Source of the DNA: Desmodesmus armatus
Lineage: Eukaryota > Chlorophyta > Chlorophyceae > Sphaeropleales > Scenedesmaceae
Direction of reading: 5' to 3'
Length of the DNA stretch: 64,000 nucleotides
NCBI GenBank assembly: GCA_007449985.2
Contig: VIIQ02000830.1
Location: 62,001 to 126,000 of the forward strand
The translations under genes were made by a program, and so were the position numbers. The stretch's first letter is position 1. Every line of letters begins with the position of its first letter. Positions 23,528 through 35,751 of the stretch are shown one piece after another. The notes under the pieces are model-generated. The model made no database searches, had not been told where the DNA came from, and saw nothing but the letters and a program-made list of their open reading frames with translations.

Positions 23528-26261
23528 TCACTGCAGCTGGCCGCCGTGCTCCAGGTAGCAGCGCCTGCATGTGGCCAGGTAGGCCTCATCACCACCAACC
23601 ACCTCCTGGGGCCCAGTGCCCACCTTGCGCAGGGAAAACAGGCCACTGCGCACACACAAGCAGCATGAAATTGAGAAAGAATTGAGAAAGATTAGACAAG
23701 GCGGCATGCGGTGAGGTGCGGTGGAAGCTGCTGACGCTGGTTGGTGAACTGGTAAATGGTGAAAACGCTGAGCATGTATACGTGAAAAACAGCAACAACT
23801 GCTGCTGAAAGCTTCTGGGCTTCTAGCAGCTGGGCAGGGCAGAGGTCCTGCTGCACCCCCGCCCCAAACAAACAGGACCAGCAGTGGCAGCAGCCACAGA
23901 GAAACATCCGAAAGCTGTGACTATGGCGGGCAGCTACTCACGCTCCGTGCTTGCCGCCGCACACAGCGCAGATGCTCTTAAGCTGCTGCACAGAGTCCGC
24001 CAGGGGCAGCAGGTCCAGCACCTGACCAAAGCGCCGCCGCCTGAAGTCACCTGCAGGACCACCAGCAAGACAGCAGGGCGGGAAAATCGCACGAGAAAAA
24101 CAGCAACTCAGGCACTCACGACCAGAGACGTACAACCCCTCCTGACTAGGTGCAGAGCGCTTCCAGCGCTGTTGGTGCTGTTCTACTCTCAAGTGGGGCA
24201 CACCCCAAACCACCACGCATTATCGCAGATTTCCGACGACCGACACGAAATAAAGACCTTGCTCCACAGGACAACAAAGCCAGCCACACCGACACCCACC
24301 TGACAGCCCTGCCACGATGACGTGCTTGCCGTCGTGGTCCACCGCCTCCTGGCAGAACTCCACCAGGTCAGGGAAGAACTGCGCCTCATCAATGGCAATC
24401 ACCTGCACAGGGGCATGAGGGTGATGCAGTCAACATGGGCACAGGCCATGGGGTGAGCAGCACAACCCAGCACGGATGCTCCTGACAAAGGTGCACGGGG
24501 GCGAAGCGATCAACACAGGCGCAGGCCACCGCAGGGTGAGAAGCGACTCTTGATATCTGTGCTCCTGACAACAGAAATGAACGCCCTTGGGGCATCAACA
24601 CAACCCGCGCTCCTGGAGCACACACGACAGCTGCTAACTGACCAAGAGTGAGACAAACACATCAGATTGCAACAGCTGCAGCAGCAAGCCGCCCAACCAC
24701 TGCAGCAGATGGATGCTCCCTCCTGCCATTCACCCCCTCAGCGTCCTGTCTAAGCCCCCCTCACCAAGGTCCCCCAGCACTCCAAGCCCCTTCTCACCTG
24801 TATCTTGTGCCAGCGCAGGCCCATGTGGGCCTTGAACTCAGCCAGGCTGTGGAAGGGCACGCAGCGCACACAGCCGCCGCCGTGTGTGACGATCCAGTGG
24901 TCGCTGTAGCGCTTGTCCTTGGAGGACTTGACACACAGAAAGGGGCGCCCAGCCACAACCTTGCGCAGCTGCAGCACAGGCAGCGGCAACACACAGCGCA
25001 CGACGCACACAGCACGGCAGTCAGCACATCACACAGCGCGCTTGACACACTGGCCTGGTGTCTGATCTTCAGGAGGCATCATGAGGCATCTGAGGCCAGA
25101 TGATTTTAAGGTTCACACCAGCACTTCATACCTGCTGACTCAATGTACAAAACAAACCCCAAGGCTTACACCAGCACTCCTCTAGTGAGACAACCCTGCA
25201 GCGCCACCCCAAGGCCCCCTCACCTGCTGCAGCAGTGCCGTGGTCTTGCCAGCAAACATGGGCCCCACAATCACGTCCAGCTGGCCGCTGCCCAGAGCCG
25301 GCTGGTGGTCCGGCAGGCCATCCAGGTAGCCGAGGTTGACTGGTATGTCGTACCGCTTGTCCAGCTTCTTGCCGCTCATGATGTGGTGCGCAATGTGCTG
25401 GGGCCCCTGCCGCACCAGCGCAGACAGCTGCTCTGCGTCCTGCAGCGCGCAGCTGCTGCTGCTGGTGGGGTCCTGCACAGCCGAGCCTGCTGCTGCAGCA
25501 GTGGATGCTGCCATAAGGGCGGGGGGTACGTCCAGGATGGCGCAGGGCGAGGGCAGCTGATCGGCAGGCAGGCGGCCGTCGTCCCTGTCCAGCAGGATGC
25601 TCATGCCTGCTGCTGCTGCGGCGGCTTGTACAGCTGCTGCTGCAGGCGCAGACTGCGCTCCTGCATGTGCCGAACCTGCGGTTGCTGGGGATGCTGCTGC
25701 AGGCGTGCTGCGGTGTGCTGAGAGGTGGATGCCTGCTGCCAAGGGCTCAGGCTGTGTGATGAGTGGGGTGACGGGCTGGCGGGGCTTGGAGGCGCTGCTA
25801 GGAAAGCCCTGGATAACCTCCAGCCGCTTGGCTGCAGGACAGGAGGCCGGCTGCTCGTTCTCCCCTCCTGCTGCTGCTGCTGCATGATGGTGATGCTGCT
25901 GACTAAGCGAGGAGAGAGCGTTGAAGGCGCTGCTGCTGCTGTTGGGGCAGCACTGCAGTGCTGCGAGGGGCCGCTTGGCTTTGGAGGCGGATGGAGGGGA
26001 CATCACCATGGCCGTCCGTGCTGGGCTGTTGCCAACGCTGCTGCTGCACAGGGCGCGCTTGGATGGTGACAGCAAGAGTGACGCTGTGTGTGCCATCTGT
26101 GTTGGGGTGGCGTTCTTGCAGGGGCTGGTGGGTGAGAAGAGCAGGGAGCAGGAGCCAGCCAGCTGCTGGTCAACAACCCCCAGCACGGCAGGGATCAGGG
26201 ACTTGCCAGCCGGGCTGCTGCTGCTACCACACTTGTTGAGGATACGTTCGCAAAGCTGCAT
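23528..26261 (-). CDS. TK: Thymidine kinase (type II, TK1-like) with long N-terminal extension
   Basis: Transfers phosphate from ATP to thymidine (dTMP salvage). Five exons with continuous phase: 26261-25224, 24968-24798, 24402-24300, 24050-23942, 23645-23528 (512 aa). The kinase core begins near residue 326: [20 protein letters not shown] (P-loop), [31 protein letters not shown] (DEAQ with the presumed base Glu), [20 protein letters not shown]. The structural zinc ligands are CAVCG and CRRCY, and the lasso region has [13 protein letters not shown]. Usual family length is about 190-250 aa; here some 320 residues of low-complexity Ser/Ala/Gln sequence precede the core. A start at the in-frame Met of [15 protein letters not shown] would remove most of it. 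The gene is divergent from uS8m with about 0.8 kb between starts. All key motifs are intact. Confidence 0.93.
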
Positions 26262-27077
26262 GCAACAGCACGGATGTGCAGGGCTGGCGGCAGTCTACAC
26301 ACGACGGCCTGCAGTGCAGCAGCAACAGCACTGGTTGGCAGGGTGTTTGAATCTGCTTGAAATTGCAGTAACGTCCAGGGCTGAAAAGGCTGCGATTGGT
26401 TGCTTGTTTATGTAATATGCATAAGAGAAACACGCCCAGCAATCACTGCTGACGTCACAAACAGCACGGTCCACCAGCAGCAGAGCAGCACACCCACCTG
26501 TTGTTGAGCAGCAGTCTCTGCGTCTGTGGTATCAGCTGCCCGCACGACTAGCCTGCTGGGGTTGCTCAACGTTTAGAACAGAGCTGTTCCTGGGGTGCCG
26601 GAAGGTTACAAGGCAGGCACACAGTATTCTTGGACCTGTTTGCTGCCGTGGCTGCAGGAGCCTGGGCAGTGTCGACACAGGACGGAACAAAGCGTGCTGT
26701 ATATCAGGCAACAAGTGGACGGTATAATCGCAACAAACGCTGCATCTTGTTGCCTGCATTCAAGCGTGCTGTGGAGGTTCAGGTCTGGACAGGTTTGCAG
26801 CTTGGTTGCCCAATCAAACGAGCGCTTACTTGCTAGTGTGCTAGTAGAATGCGAGGAGAGTGCCCGCCGTGCTTGTCTGTGTTTCCCCTGATTGACCACG
26901 ATCTGGCCAGCAACATTCAAGTCCCACTCCCCATTTGTTCCTTTTATCAATCACCAGGTCATTAACATCCAGGCTGTAGCCCTGGATCACCCTTGTTGTG
27001 TCTGCTCAACAAAACAGCAGTAGCAGCAGCAGTGCGACTGAGGGGGCTGTGGCCCCTCTAGCAGATCAGCCACCATA
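26262..27077. promoter_or_regulatory. Divergent TK / uS8m intergenic region
   Basis: 816 bp between the two start codons. It must hold both promoters. An AT-rich patch (TTTATGTAATATGCATAAG, 26407-26425) and GATTGG (26393-26398) lie close to the TK side. I see no consensus E2F site. No coding sequence supported. Confidence 0.4.
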
Positions 27078-29428
27078 ATGTACGGGCCAGCGTTTTACAC
27101 CAACATCTGCAAGCTGTTCAGCACGCTGAATGGCGGGATCAAGCACCAGCGGCCCACAGTCAAGATGCCCCTCAGCAAGGTGAGTCTTGCATCCCAGTCG
27201 AGTCCTGTCTCACCAGCAGCGCACTTGCATTCCTCAGTGTCAGGCCTTTTGACTTTTGAAGGAACCGTCCTGCTCCATCTGCTCCTGTCTTCACTTCCGC
27301 ATCGCTCTCATCCCACCCCCTGCCCTGGCCTGCCCCCCCCCCCCTCTTCAACACACCTGCATACACAAACACTGTACCATTTGTCCTTTGCTTTCAAGGC
27401 TGCACCCAAAACACTCCATCTGTGATGCTCAGCACTGCATGCACTAATCCCCAAGCTGCTGTCACTGCGTTACTGTGTCACGCAGGTCGGCCTAGAGCTC
27501 AGCCGCATCCTGACCAACCTAGGCATCATCGATGATTTCACCATCGGCCAGCGTGTGTCACGCATCACCTCACACAGCCGCCTCTGGGAGCCCACCCGCA
27601 CCCACATCGGCTCCACCAAGGAGGCCGTCGGCTACAATGCCATGTACCTTACCCTACACCTCAACTACGACAAGCACAAGCCCCTCTGGTGCCGCACTCC
27701 GCTAGCTGCAGCACCCCACACACCCTCTCAGCACTTCCTGACACCCAGCACCAACCCCAGCAGCAGCAGCAGCAGCAGTGCGTTTGGAGGTATCAGCAGC
27801 AGTATCAGCAGCAGTATCAGCAGCAGCAGTATGGTGCCGGACCCCAGTATCTTCACCCCGCCCCAGGGGCTGAACAGCCCCACACCCGAGCGAGTGAAGC
27901 TCATCAGTAAGCCCAGTGTGCAGCGCCACATGAGCGTCAAGCAGCTGCTGTCAGTACGCAGGAACCTGCCGCCAGGCATCTTCCTGCTGTCTACTACACA
28001 GGTGGGTTGTTCGGGCGGTTTGATTAGGTGGTCTGACTAGTTGACTGGGCTCTGCAGAGGTTGGTGGTGGTGGATGGTGCAGTACATAGTACAGTGTTCT
28101 GCTGGTCGGTTGTGCTGCTGTGTGAGCAGAGCATCAGCAGGGGATGAACAGTTGTCGCAGGTAGGGGTTGAGGCCGCTGCTTGATGTGGTCTTCAAGGGT
28201 GACATGGCAGCAACACCACAGGCCCCTGGCTGACACCAGCCTGGCTATCACCTTCAGCAGCAGCACAACACTCCTAGCATCGCTCCTGCTGCCTGGTGTG
28301 GCCAGCAGGGGCAGCATAGCTTCCTTGCACAAAGCAGCACATTAGACAAGCAGCTGTTGCAGCAGCAGCAGCAGCAGCAGCAGTTGCAGTGGCAGCCGCA
28401 ACGAAAAGTTGAGCGTGCAGGGCGCGTGCAGCCATCAGTCTCAGCACTGCTTCCCCTCACCCTCGCCCCATCATCACACCACTCACACATCCCTTTCCTG
28501 TCGCCCACATACAGACACCCATGCACGCATACACCCCCACTGTTGCACCCTCCCCCTGCTCCCACCCTACACACCCTTCCACATTTCCCCTGCCCCCGCC
28601 TCCCTGTGCTGACCAACCCCCCCTCCACCCCCACCCCCACCCCCGCCCCCTTTACCTCCCCCCCCCCCCCCACCCTGTGCAGGGCCTGCTGACAGACATT
28701 GACTGTGAGCTACGGGGCCTCGGGGGTGTGGTGCTCGCCCACCTGGGCCCACCCATGGGCCAGTGGTGCAGCTCCGGGGCCTACTCACCCGCAAGTACCT
28801 CCCACTTGCACCCTTTGCTATCGCAGTCATGCATACCTCCCCTGCCCCCGCCTCCTGTTACACCCACCCACCCACCCACCTACCCACACTCCTGTTATTT
28901 CCCCCTGTGCCACCCACTCCCCCCCCCCCCGCAAATGTGCAGGGCCTGCTGACAGACATTGACTGTGAGCTGCGTGGCCTCGGGGTGTGGTGCTCGCCCA
29001 CCTAGGCCTCCCCATGGGCCACGTGGTGCAGCTCCGGGGCCTCCTCACCCGCAAGTACCACTCAGAGCTACAGTCCGTCCTGCCGCCCGGCCTGTCAGCC
29101 ACCCAGCTCGACAGGGCCACCATCGCGCAGTACAACGCAGCACGCAAGGTCCCCTGCGCCCCTCTTGCCGAGTGGGATGCACGGGTAGCATCCCTACAGG
29201 GTCTGGCAGAGCGGGTGCAGCGGCCGTTTGTTGATGCGGAGAACAACCCAGCTAAGCTTGTGAAGGACGTGCATGACAGTAAAGTTGAGAGAAGGGCGGA
29301 AGCTGAAGAGGCAGCAGCATATGGGGCGGAGTTCAACCTTCTAGACGAGCAGCAGCTGCTGCTGGCGGCTGAGCAGCTGATTGCCAAGCTAGAGCTGCGG
29401 CAGGCGGCGTGGGAGCAGCAGCAGGGAC

Positions 29429-29485
<57 letters not shown>

Positions 29486-29697
29486 GCGGTGCTGATGGCG
29501 GGGGTGGGGATGGCAGCAGTGCTGGTGAAGGTAGTGAAGCTGGGTATGGTGGCTCGGAGCGTCGGCGGTTTGATGGGGCGTACAGCAGCAGCAGCGGCGG
29601 TGGCGGTGGTAGTGGGGGTGTGGATCGGTGGTCGTCTGGCAGCAGGGGAGGGGCGGGCAGGGGAGGGCGGGGATTGTTCAGCAGGCAGCGGCAGTAG
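27078..29697 (+). CDS. uS8m: Mitochondrial small-subunit ribosomal protein uS8m
   Basis: Exons 27078-27179 and 27486-28001, then one of two duplicated third exons (28683 on, or 28943-29697). Exon 1 (ICKLFSTLNGGI...TVKMPLSK) and exon 2 start (VGLELSRILTNLGIIDDFTI) match the N-terminal half of uS8. Exon 2 end (LISKPSVQRHMSVKQLLSV, GIFLLSTTQ) and exon 3 (GLLTDIDCELRGLGGVVLAH) match the C-terminal half (SKPS and GI..LST..GL.TD). A Ser-rich insert of about 65 residues separates the halves. A long extension follows (Glu-rich helix, poly-Ser, then a Gly/Arg/Ser tail ending GRGGRGLFSRQRQ). Exon copy B carries a one-base shift at 28982-28985, so the product is only continuous if that base is an error or is bypassed. 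Nuclear location and length point to the mitochondrial, not plastid, ribosome. Confidence 0.85.
28683..29060 (+). repeat. Duplicated third exon of uS8m (copies A and B)
   Basis: Copy A (28683-about 28795) and copy B (28943-about 29055) are direct repeats 260 bp apart, each with its own C-rich tract and GTGCAG acceptor. Copy A keeps CTCGGGGGTGTGG but lacks one base at GGGCCAGTGG (28757-28766). Copy B has CTCGGGGTGTGG (one G fewer) but keeps GGGCCACGTGG. Confidence 0.85.
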
Positions 29698-31755
29698 GTG
29701 GGTGGGGGATGGGCAGAGCAGCTGAAACGCTGACGTGTCTGGTGCTTGCCAGGACTGGACGCCGTCACGGCAGTGTGTGTGCGCGTACCGATGTAGCGAT
29801 GTTCCAACCAAGAAAGTCTGCTTGGCATTGTTTTTGTGGGCTGAATGTGTTGTGAGTGTGCCTGGCAGCTGATATGAAAGCAGGCTTGTGCTCTGGCTGG
29901 GAAGTGCGGTGTGTTGCTGTGTAGCCACACCTGCAGCGGGGCCGATGCCAATGTGAATGTACATGCCTTATGCGTAGAGCCTGATATCGTGGTAGCTGCA
30001 GATGTGGTGACACCTACGCAATGCAAGTGTACACATCAAGCCTTCTGGTACAGACACTGTGGTGGCGGTCTAGACGACATGTCTTGGCCCACAGAGCTTG
30101 GCATGTGCAATTACTGAAGCCACTTCTGCAGGGGTGTCTCAAGCAGCATTCGTGCAGGATCCCACACAATGCAGACAGTGCTGTTGGAAACCTGCACTGC
30201 TTGACCATCTTGAGCACTTCAAGCCTGTGTGTCAGCTGGAAGAGCCAGCTACACCTGTTGCACTGCGCACAAGCACCACATACACACAAAATCCTGTGTC
30301 AACACACCTACACAAACGTTGTCATCAAGCTCAGTGTCTGCTTACACAACAGCAACATACACACCATATCCCTGCAGGATTTGACGTCGACCCTTCCCTT
30401 GCATTCTTAACAACTTGTTAAGCATGTATCAAGTATGCCGGCGCACGATATACATAATGTACAAGAGTGTGTGTGTTGACCGAGCAGGCAACCCACTGCT
30501 GCCAGACACTGCAACCAAAAAAGGCGATGTTCACCACACCGTAACACGGCATCACACTCGTACTGTACATGGCCGAGCTGCTACCATTACACACCTGTGC
30601 ACATCACACAACATAACCAAAGATATTTTTATAAATAGTATCTTGTCCCCATCAGTCCTCTACTGCCTGGATTCTGATCAGCATCAACACATGCGTGGCC
30701 ACACATTTGAACCCACAGCGGGTTTGGCGGAAGGAAAGCACGTGCCTCAACACACCACCCCACCTCACAACTGGTGAGGTGGCTGCAGCGGCACTGCAGC
30801 TGGAATGCACACCCGGGGTGTGACACCCCACCTGCAAAACTGCTCAACCCAAGTTGCTTTGACCTGCGGCACATTTGCTGACCAATGAAAGCCCCTGCCA
30901 ACCCCAACAGGAACCTTTTCGTCACTATAAACCTCGATCCGATTGATTGCAGCCACACATCACACAGATGACACCCAACTACCACACCAACCCGTCGTGA
31001 CTCATCACAACCAGAGCCAGCCCTACAGGCACATGGCACACTTGCCAAGGAAGATGTAGACAATGATCAATCGGGCCCAGCAAAAACCAGCTGGACTAGA
31101 AGCCACGCAAACCATGAGCATCAGCACAGCAAGAGAATCAACATAACAACCCCGTGGAAGAAAAAAAGGAGACTACAGCCTGTAATTACCTGAAAAAAGG
31201 AGACTACAGCCTGTAATAATTATAAGGCAGCCACAGCAGTCAGTTCTCTGTGAAGTTCACACACATTGAGCCAGTGCCACTAGTGGTGACTATGACTTGG
31301 CCACAACCCTGCCAGCAATCACTAGCAGCAAGCAAACAACAGAATAAACTAGTGCACAATGTGGACAATGCAGGCACGTCCAACCTGCAAACACTGCAAA
31401 CACTTCTGTGCTGGGCTTCACAGGTGAAGGCGCAAGACACAGAAACACAAGCCAGAACAGCTCACATCCACCCACAATTGACACACTCTGCATGTGTGCC
31501 ACCCCTACTAAATGACAGGGCAGCCAGCAGCACACATCATGCACTGTGTACAGCATGACGCATGTACTCCATCACCCACAATGCAGCCTGAAGCTTCCAA
31601 CCATCATCAGCACCACCATCATGCTGCACTATCTGGCTGCTGCACTGCTCTGGCAGGCTGTCAGCATCCCAGCAGTGTTGCCACCTCCTGCTGTACCACC
31701 CCTGTGACCACCTTAGGGCCACAAGACCACAAATGTCACTGCGGGCCTTCAGCTC
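29698..31755. other. Spacer between uS8m and LRR3 (convergent)
   Basis: Two convergent genes end here, so it contains both 3' UTRs. A short direct duplication AAAAAAGGAGACTACAGCCT sits at about 31163 and 31193. No coding exon supported. Confidence 0.4.
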
Positions 31756-33807
31756 TTAGCGCCACAAAGGCCACTGCGCCATCCCTTCTGCCTGCAGTGC
31801 TGCGGCTGCCTGCAGAACGAGCTCAGGGTCGCTGTGCTTGAGGTAGTGCTGCAGGACCTTCTGCCACACAGGAATACCAGCAGCAGTGTTCTGCACAGTA
31901 GAACAGCAGCACATGACAGGGATAAGGTGACAGCAGTGCTCAGCACAATGGCGCAGCGGCATAGGAGAGTCACCTCTGAAAAGCGCACCAAAAGAACAGA
32001 TCACTTCTTTTCACCCCTTCAGGGACGGTTACCAGTGAGAGGCACATCCGGCTGCAAGCTACCCCCGTCCTGCAGTGATGGAACAGCACTCAGCACAAGC
32101 TGATGCAGGAGGCCGCTCCCATGGTTTAACTACACCACAGCCTAAACCTTGAATGTGACGCAATGAAGTGCGACAGCTGCAAATCAAGCAGCTCGGTTGG
32201 AGCTGTCTTTTGATTGTGCAGACAAGCAGCACCTGCCGGCACAACAAGGCAAACTGACAAGGCAAGGTGGCAAGCAGCCTGCACAACACTGACGGCCTGA
32301 CAGCGCAACAGGCACATAACCACACACACAAGCTTAGTGCCAGCACGGGCATGTTCCTCACCTTGTGGAAAGGCAAGTAGGCTGGCCAGCCTTCACCAGC
32401 TGGCAAGATAAAGTAGCCCAGGTAAGTGAGCTTCCGCAGCTGTGTTAGCTGCAGCAGCAGCCCCTCTGGAACACCAGGAAGCTCGCGTATACCCAGTATC
32501 TGCAGCCCTGTCAACTGAGACACGCCCTCCAACCCCTCTGTTGAGCCAGCAGCAGGCCTCAGCCGCAGCGCAGTCAAGCTGCTCAGCCCCTGCAGCGAGC
32601 CCAGCAGCCCCCTGCTGTACTGCAAGCCCCGCAGGTCGAGTCCCAGCAGCCCAGGGCAGCAGCTGACAAGGCGGGTGCCTTCTGGGGCTGCTGCAGGGCC
32701 TGAAGGGTGGCGGACACTGTCCATGTAAAGAACCTGCAACAGAGGCAGCTGCCTGCCAGCAGGAAAGAGGTGTTGCCACACACCTGCTGGCAGTGTGCAG
32801 TTACTGAGCTCCAAGAATTGCAGCCTGCTGCTAGCCGTCAAGGCTGAGAAGGCTGCTGCTGGGGGGCAGGTGTCTGTGCAGTGCAAGCTGTGCAGGCGCA
32901 AGACTCTCAGCTGCTGCGACTGCTGCAGCTGCTGCAGCTGCAACAGCAGCTGTGCTGTGCCTGCTGCACCACCATGTGGCTGGCACAGCTCCAGGTGCTG
33001 CAGTATGGTCCTGCCTGCTAGAGCAGCTGGCTCTACAGATACAACCGTGTCGCCCTTCCCCATCAGCTCCAAGCGTGTGAGGTGCTGTGCACCCGACAAC
33101 ATGCTTGCAGTGATGCTGCAGCTGCCCACAAACAACAGCTGCAGGTCAACCAGCCGTGTGAGTGCTGTCAGGTGCTGCAGGACAGCAGCGGGCCCACTAG
33201 CATGGTCATGCCATGCTGGAGCAAGCTCGAGGTATGTCAGCTTTGAGAGCCCTGGCACAACAGCACCTAGCGGAATGTGAAAATTGCCCTCAACGACGTG
33301 TGTGATTGCGAGGTGCTCCAACCCGGGCAGCAAGGCTAGTACTGCTGCTAGCCCCTCCTCCCCAACATCAAGCTTGCAGCTGTGCAGCCGCAGCTTCAAA
33401 AGAGGCGGGGCCGCAAGAGTGCCCAGCACACCCCGGTAGCTGTCGCTAGGCTGCAGCTGAACTTGCAGAAGCTTAACCACCAGGCTGCTGAGCTTTGTGA
33501 GGTTCGGTGGCAGCTGACTAAGGGTTTTTGGAAAACCCTCCAAGCTGATGCTGTTGACGTGCTGGCCATGCGAGGCGAGGTACAGATCCAATAGGTTGTC
33601 TAACCGTTGCTGCTCGCCTGGAACGTCTGAAACCCCCAGCTGCAGACTGATGCTGCTGAGTGCCATTGCTGCTGCCTGGTGGAGCTTGCTGTGGGCCCTG
33701 GCAGCGCTGCACACGCTGCGGTGGTCATCAGCACAGCAGCGCAGCACTGATACTAGACAGGGGCCAGGCAGCTGCAGCAGGGGCAGAACTATGTCGTTGG
33801 TTGCCAT
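31756..33807 (-). CDS. LRR3: F-box-like / leucine-rich-repeat protein, intact
   Basis: Two exons, 33807-32362 (AAG|GTGAGG) and 31890-31756, phase 0, 526 aa. Start MATNDIVLPLLQLPGPCLV, with an earlier in-frame stretch lacking ATG. It carries the F-box-like helix set, then LRRs (LPPNLTKLSSLVVKLLQVQL, LLPGLEHLAITHV, LTALTRLVDLQLLFV, ISQLTGL-type repeats). Terminal exon NTAAGIPVWQKVLQHYLKHS... ends QWPLWR; the usual GEPVW is GIPVW and the tail is longer than in its paralogs. Exon 1 has the same length as LRR2 and the leader sequence ATCGCTTTCGGTTTGGTGT is shared with LRR2, so the two are a duplicate pair in inverted orientation. Confidence 0.85.
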
Positions 33808-35751
33808 TACAAGGGTCTGACACCAAACCGAAAGCGATTTGGGGATGTTGATGTGTTTGGAATGACCAAGACAGCGATCTTTGAGCAGATGCGTTGTGAG
33901 TAGGGGCTTCAAAAAAGCAATGATCCCGAGACAAACCTTTTTTGAAAGGCTGGAATATCACAGGATCGTTGAAATCAACGGGCGAGGCACATGACCAAAC
34001 CCTAGTCATGACTACCGGCGTGATGAGATCACAATCGGCGTGATGAGATCACAAAGCGGTAGTCAGTTTTGCTGATTGATCGCTGTACCTGGCCTGTATG
34101 TCTGTGCTGCTGCACATCTTGTGCACACTTCTGATCTTGACCAAGAAGTTGTGAAGTGACCAATGAGCAGACTAGCGCGCCTGATATGCGCCAATACACG
34201 GCTTATGAGGTGGGTTGATCACAAACTGGCACCAGCACACCCCACAATGCTCCTGCTGCCCTCTTGGTGACCCAGGCTGTCACTTTGGATGCAGCACACC
34301 TGTCAGCCTCAGAGGCAGCAGGCAGTTGGCAGTTTGACAGCCAGCTATTCTTGCGGCGGCAACAGCACCTCCTCTAACAGCCATTTCAAGGCTTTGCAGC
34401 ACACTATGCCAAGGGCAAAGGTATGTGCCTGGCAAAGTGGTGGCACCTGCCACAGGCACAGAAGGCAAACTTCCTTTGGTGCATTCACGTGTACTGACTA
34501 ACCACCCAGGCAGAGTGCGGCGCCATTGCTGTGTGCAGCATAGCTATCTGCATTGCTCCTGCGTGCTGCTCACGCTCAACAGCCTGGCTTTGACCCTGAG
34601 CCAATTGAGGTGTGAGCCCTGCAACTGCCAGATTATCTTTCCCACCGGGCTTGCCTGCCTGGCTGCAGTGTCACTGCTATCAACAGTTGCTGCCCTGGGT
34701 GACAACTGGGAGAGGTATAAGGTAGCTACTTGAAGACTAGCTCACTAGTAAGGGTTTTGCCACATCCACATGACCAATCCTTCCTTTGTTTGTCAGCCTG
34801 TCGATCCAGCTATGACTGCCAGCCTGTATTTTTTTGCTTGTACATCAGCAGACCAAAAAACCAAGCCTGAATGGCTGTGGGTGTATTGGTAGAGGCAGTG
34901 ATGCCAGCCTAAGCCCTAAGAACCCTTCATTTGCCCCCCTTGGACACCGTGCTTGCCTCATGTACTGTACTGCACTGTACTGTGCATTACAGAAGCCACC
35001 ACTGCCAGTGTGATTTAATCTTCTGAGTGCCTCCCGCATGCTGCACTCACACACACCCCTTCCCAGCCTATCCCATCCCTGGAAACGCCCTGTTAACTCC
35101 ACACCACAGGTGTTACAGGTGCGACACAGAACGCGACCTCTCCAACCTGGCAGTGTGCGTGCTGTGCACCCATGCAACAACTCAGTCCAACTGCTTGCTT
35201 GATCCTTGCTCGACCTGCATCACTGGCCCTGCAGGCTGCTGCTGCAGGTAACAGGGGGTCTGCCCTGTGCTGCTGCAGTGCTGCATATCTAGCTGCTGTC
35301 ACTGTCGCTCCCTGCCAGCACCAAAGCCACATGCTGTGTCATCTCAGGGATGCTGTGACAAACAGTAGTACTGCAGATTCGCCCCAGCACTGAGTGCCAC
35401 ACGGGCTGGTCACCAAGGGCCTACACATTGTACAATTACAGTAGGGCAGCACAGTGAACGGTAGGAGCCAAGCACAGAAAGCAAGTCAAGCCAGAGCATG
35501 CATGGAGATCCTATGCCATCACAGCAGGGCACAGCAAGTTGTCACATGACCAGCTGCTTTGAACAACAGCCCTTACGCCCACACCAAGCATGCTAAGGCT
35601 GAACAGGCTGTCTGTAGGGCCACAACATAAGGTGTTTTGGTGTTGTCAGGTGACAATGATGCACCAACACCCTGGATTTCAGCTGCAACCACCTCCACCC
35701 AGCTCCACCATCATGCAGATGCTGCACATTACCTCTGTATGCCTTGGCCTG
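33808..35751. other. LRR3-LRR4 spacer with LRR4 3' flank
   Basis: A 20-bp unit (CGGCGTGATGAGATCACAA plus one base) is repeated twice at 34016-34054. The stretch 34,780-35,400 is the inverted homolog of 8190-8780. Read on the + strand it contains a Cys pattern (HHRCYRC...CVLCTH); in the 8.4-kb copy the second CxxC is lost, so coding is doubtful. Confidence 0.4.

Noticed and set aside
28827..30026. 399-codon minus-strand frame
   Set aside because: It is antisense to the uS8m exon and its poly-Ser tract; the poly-Leu and Pro texture is a shadow of CAG and C-rich repeats.
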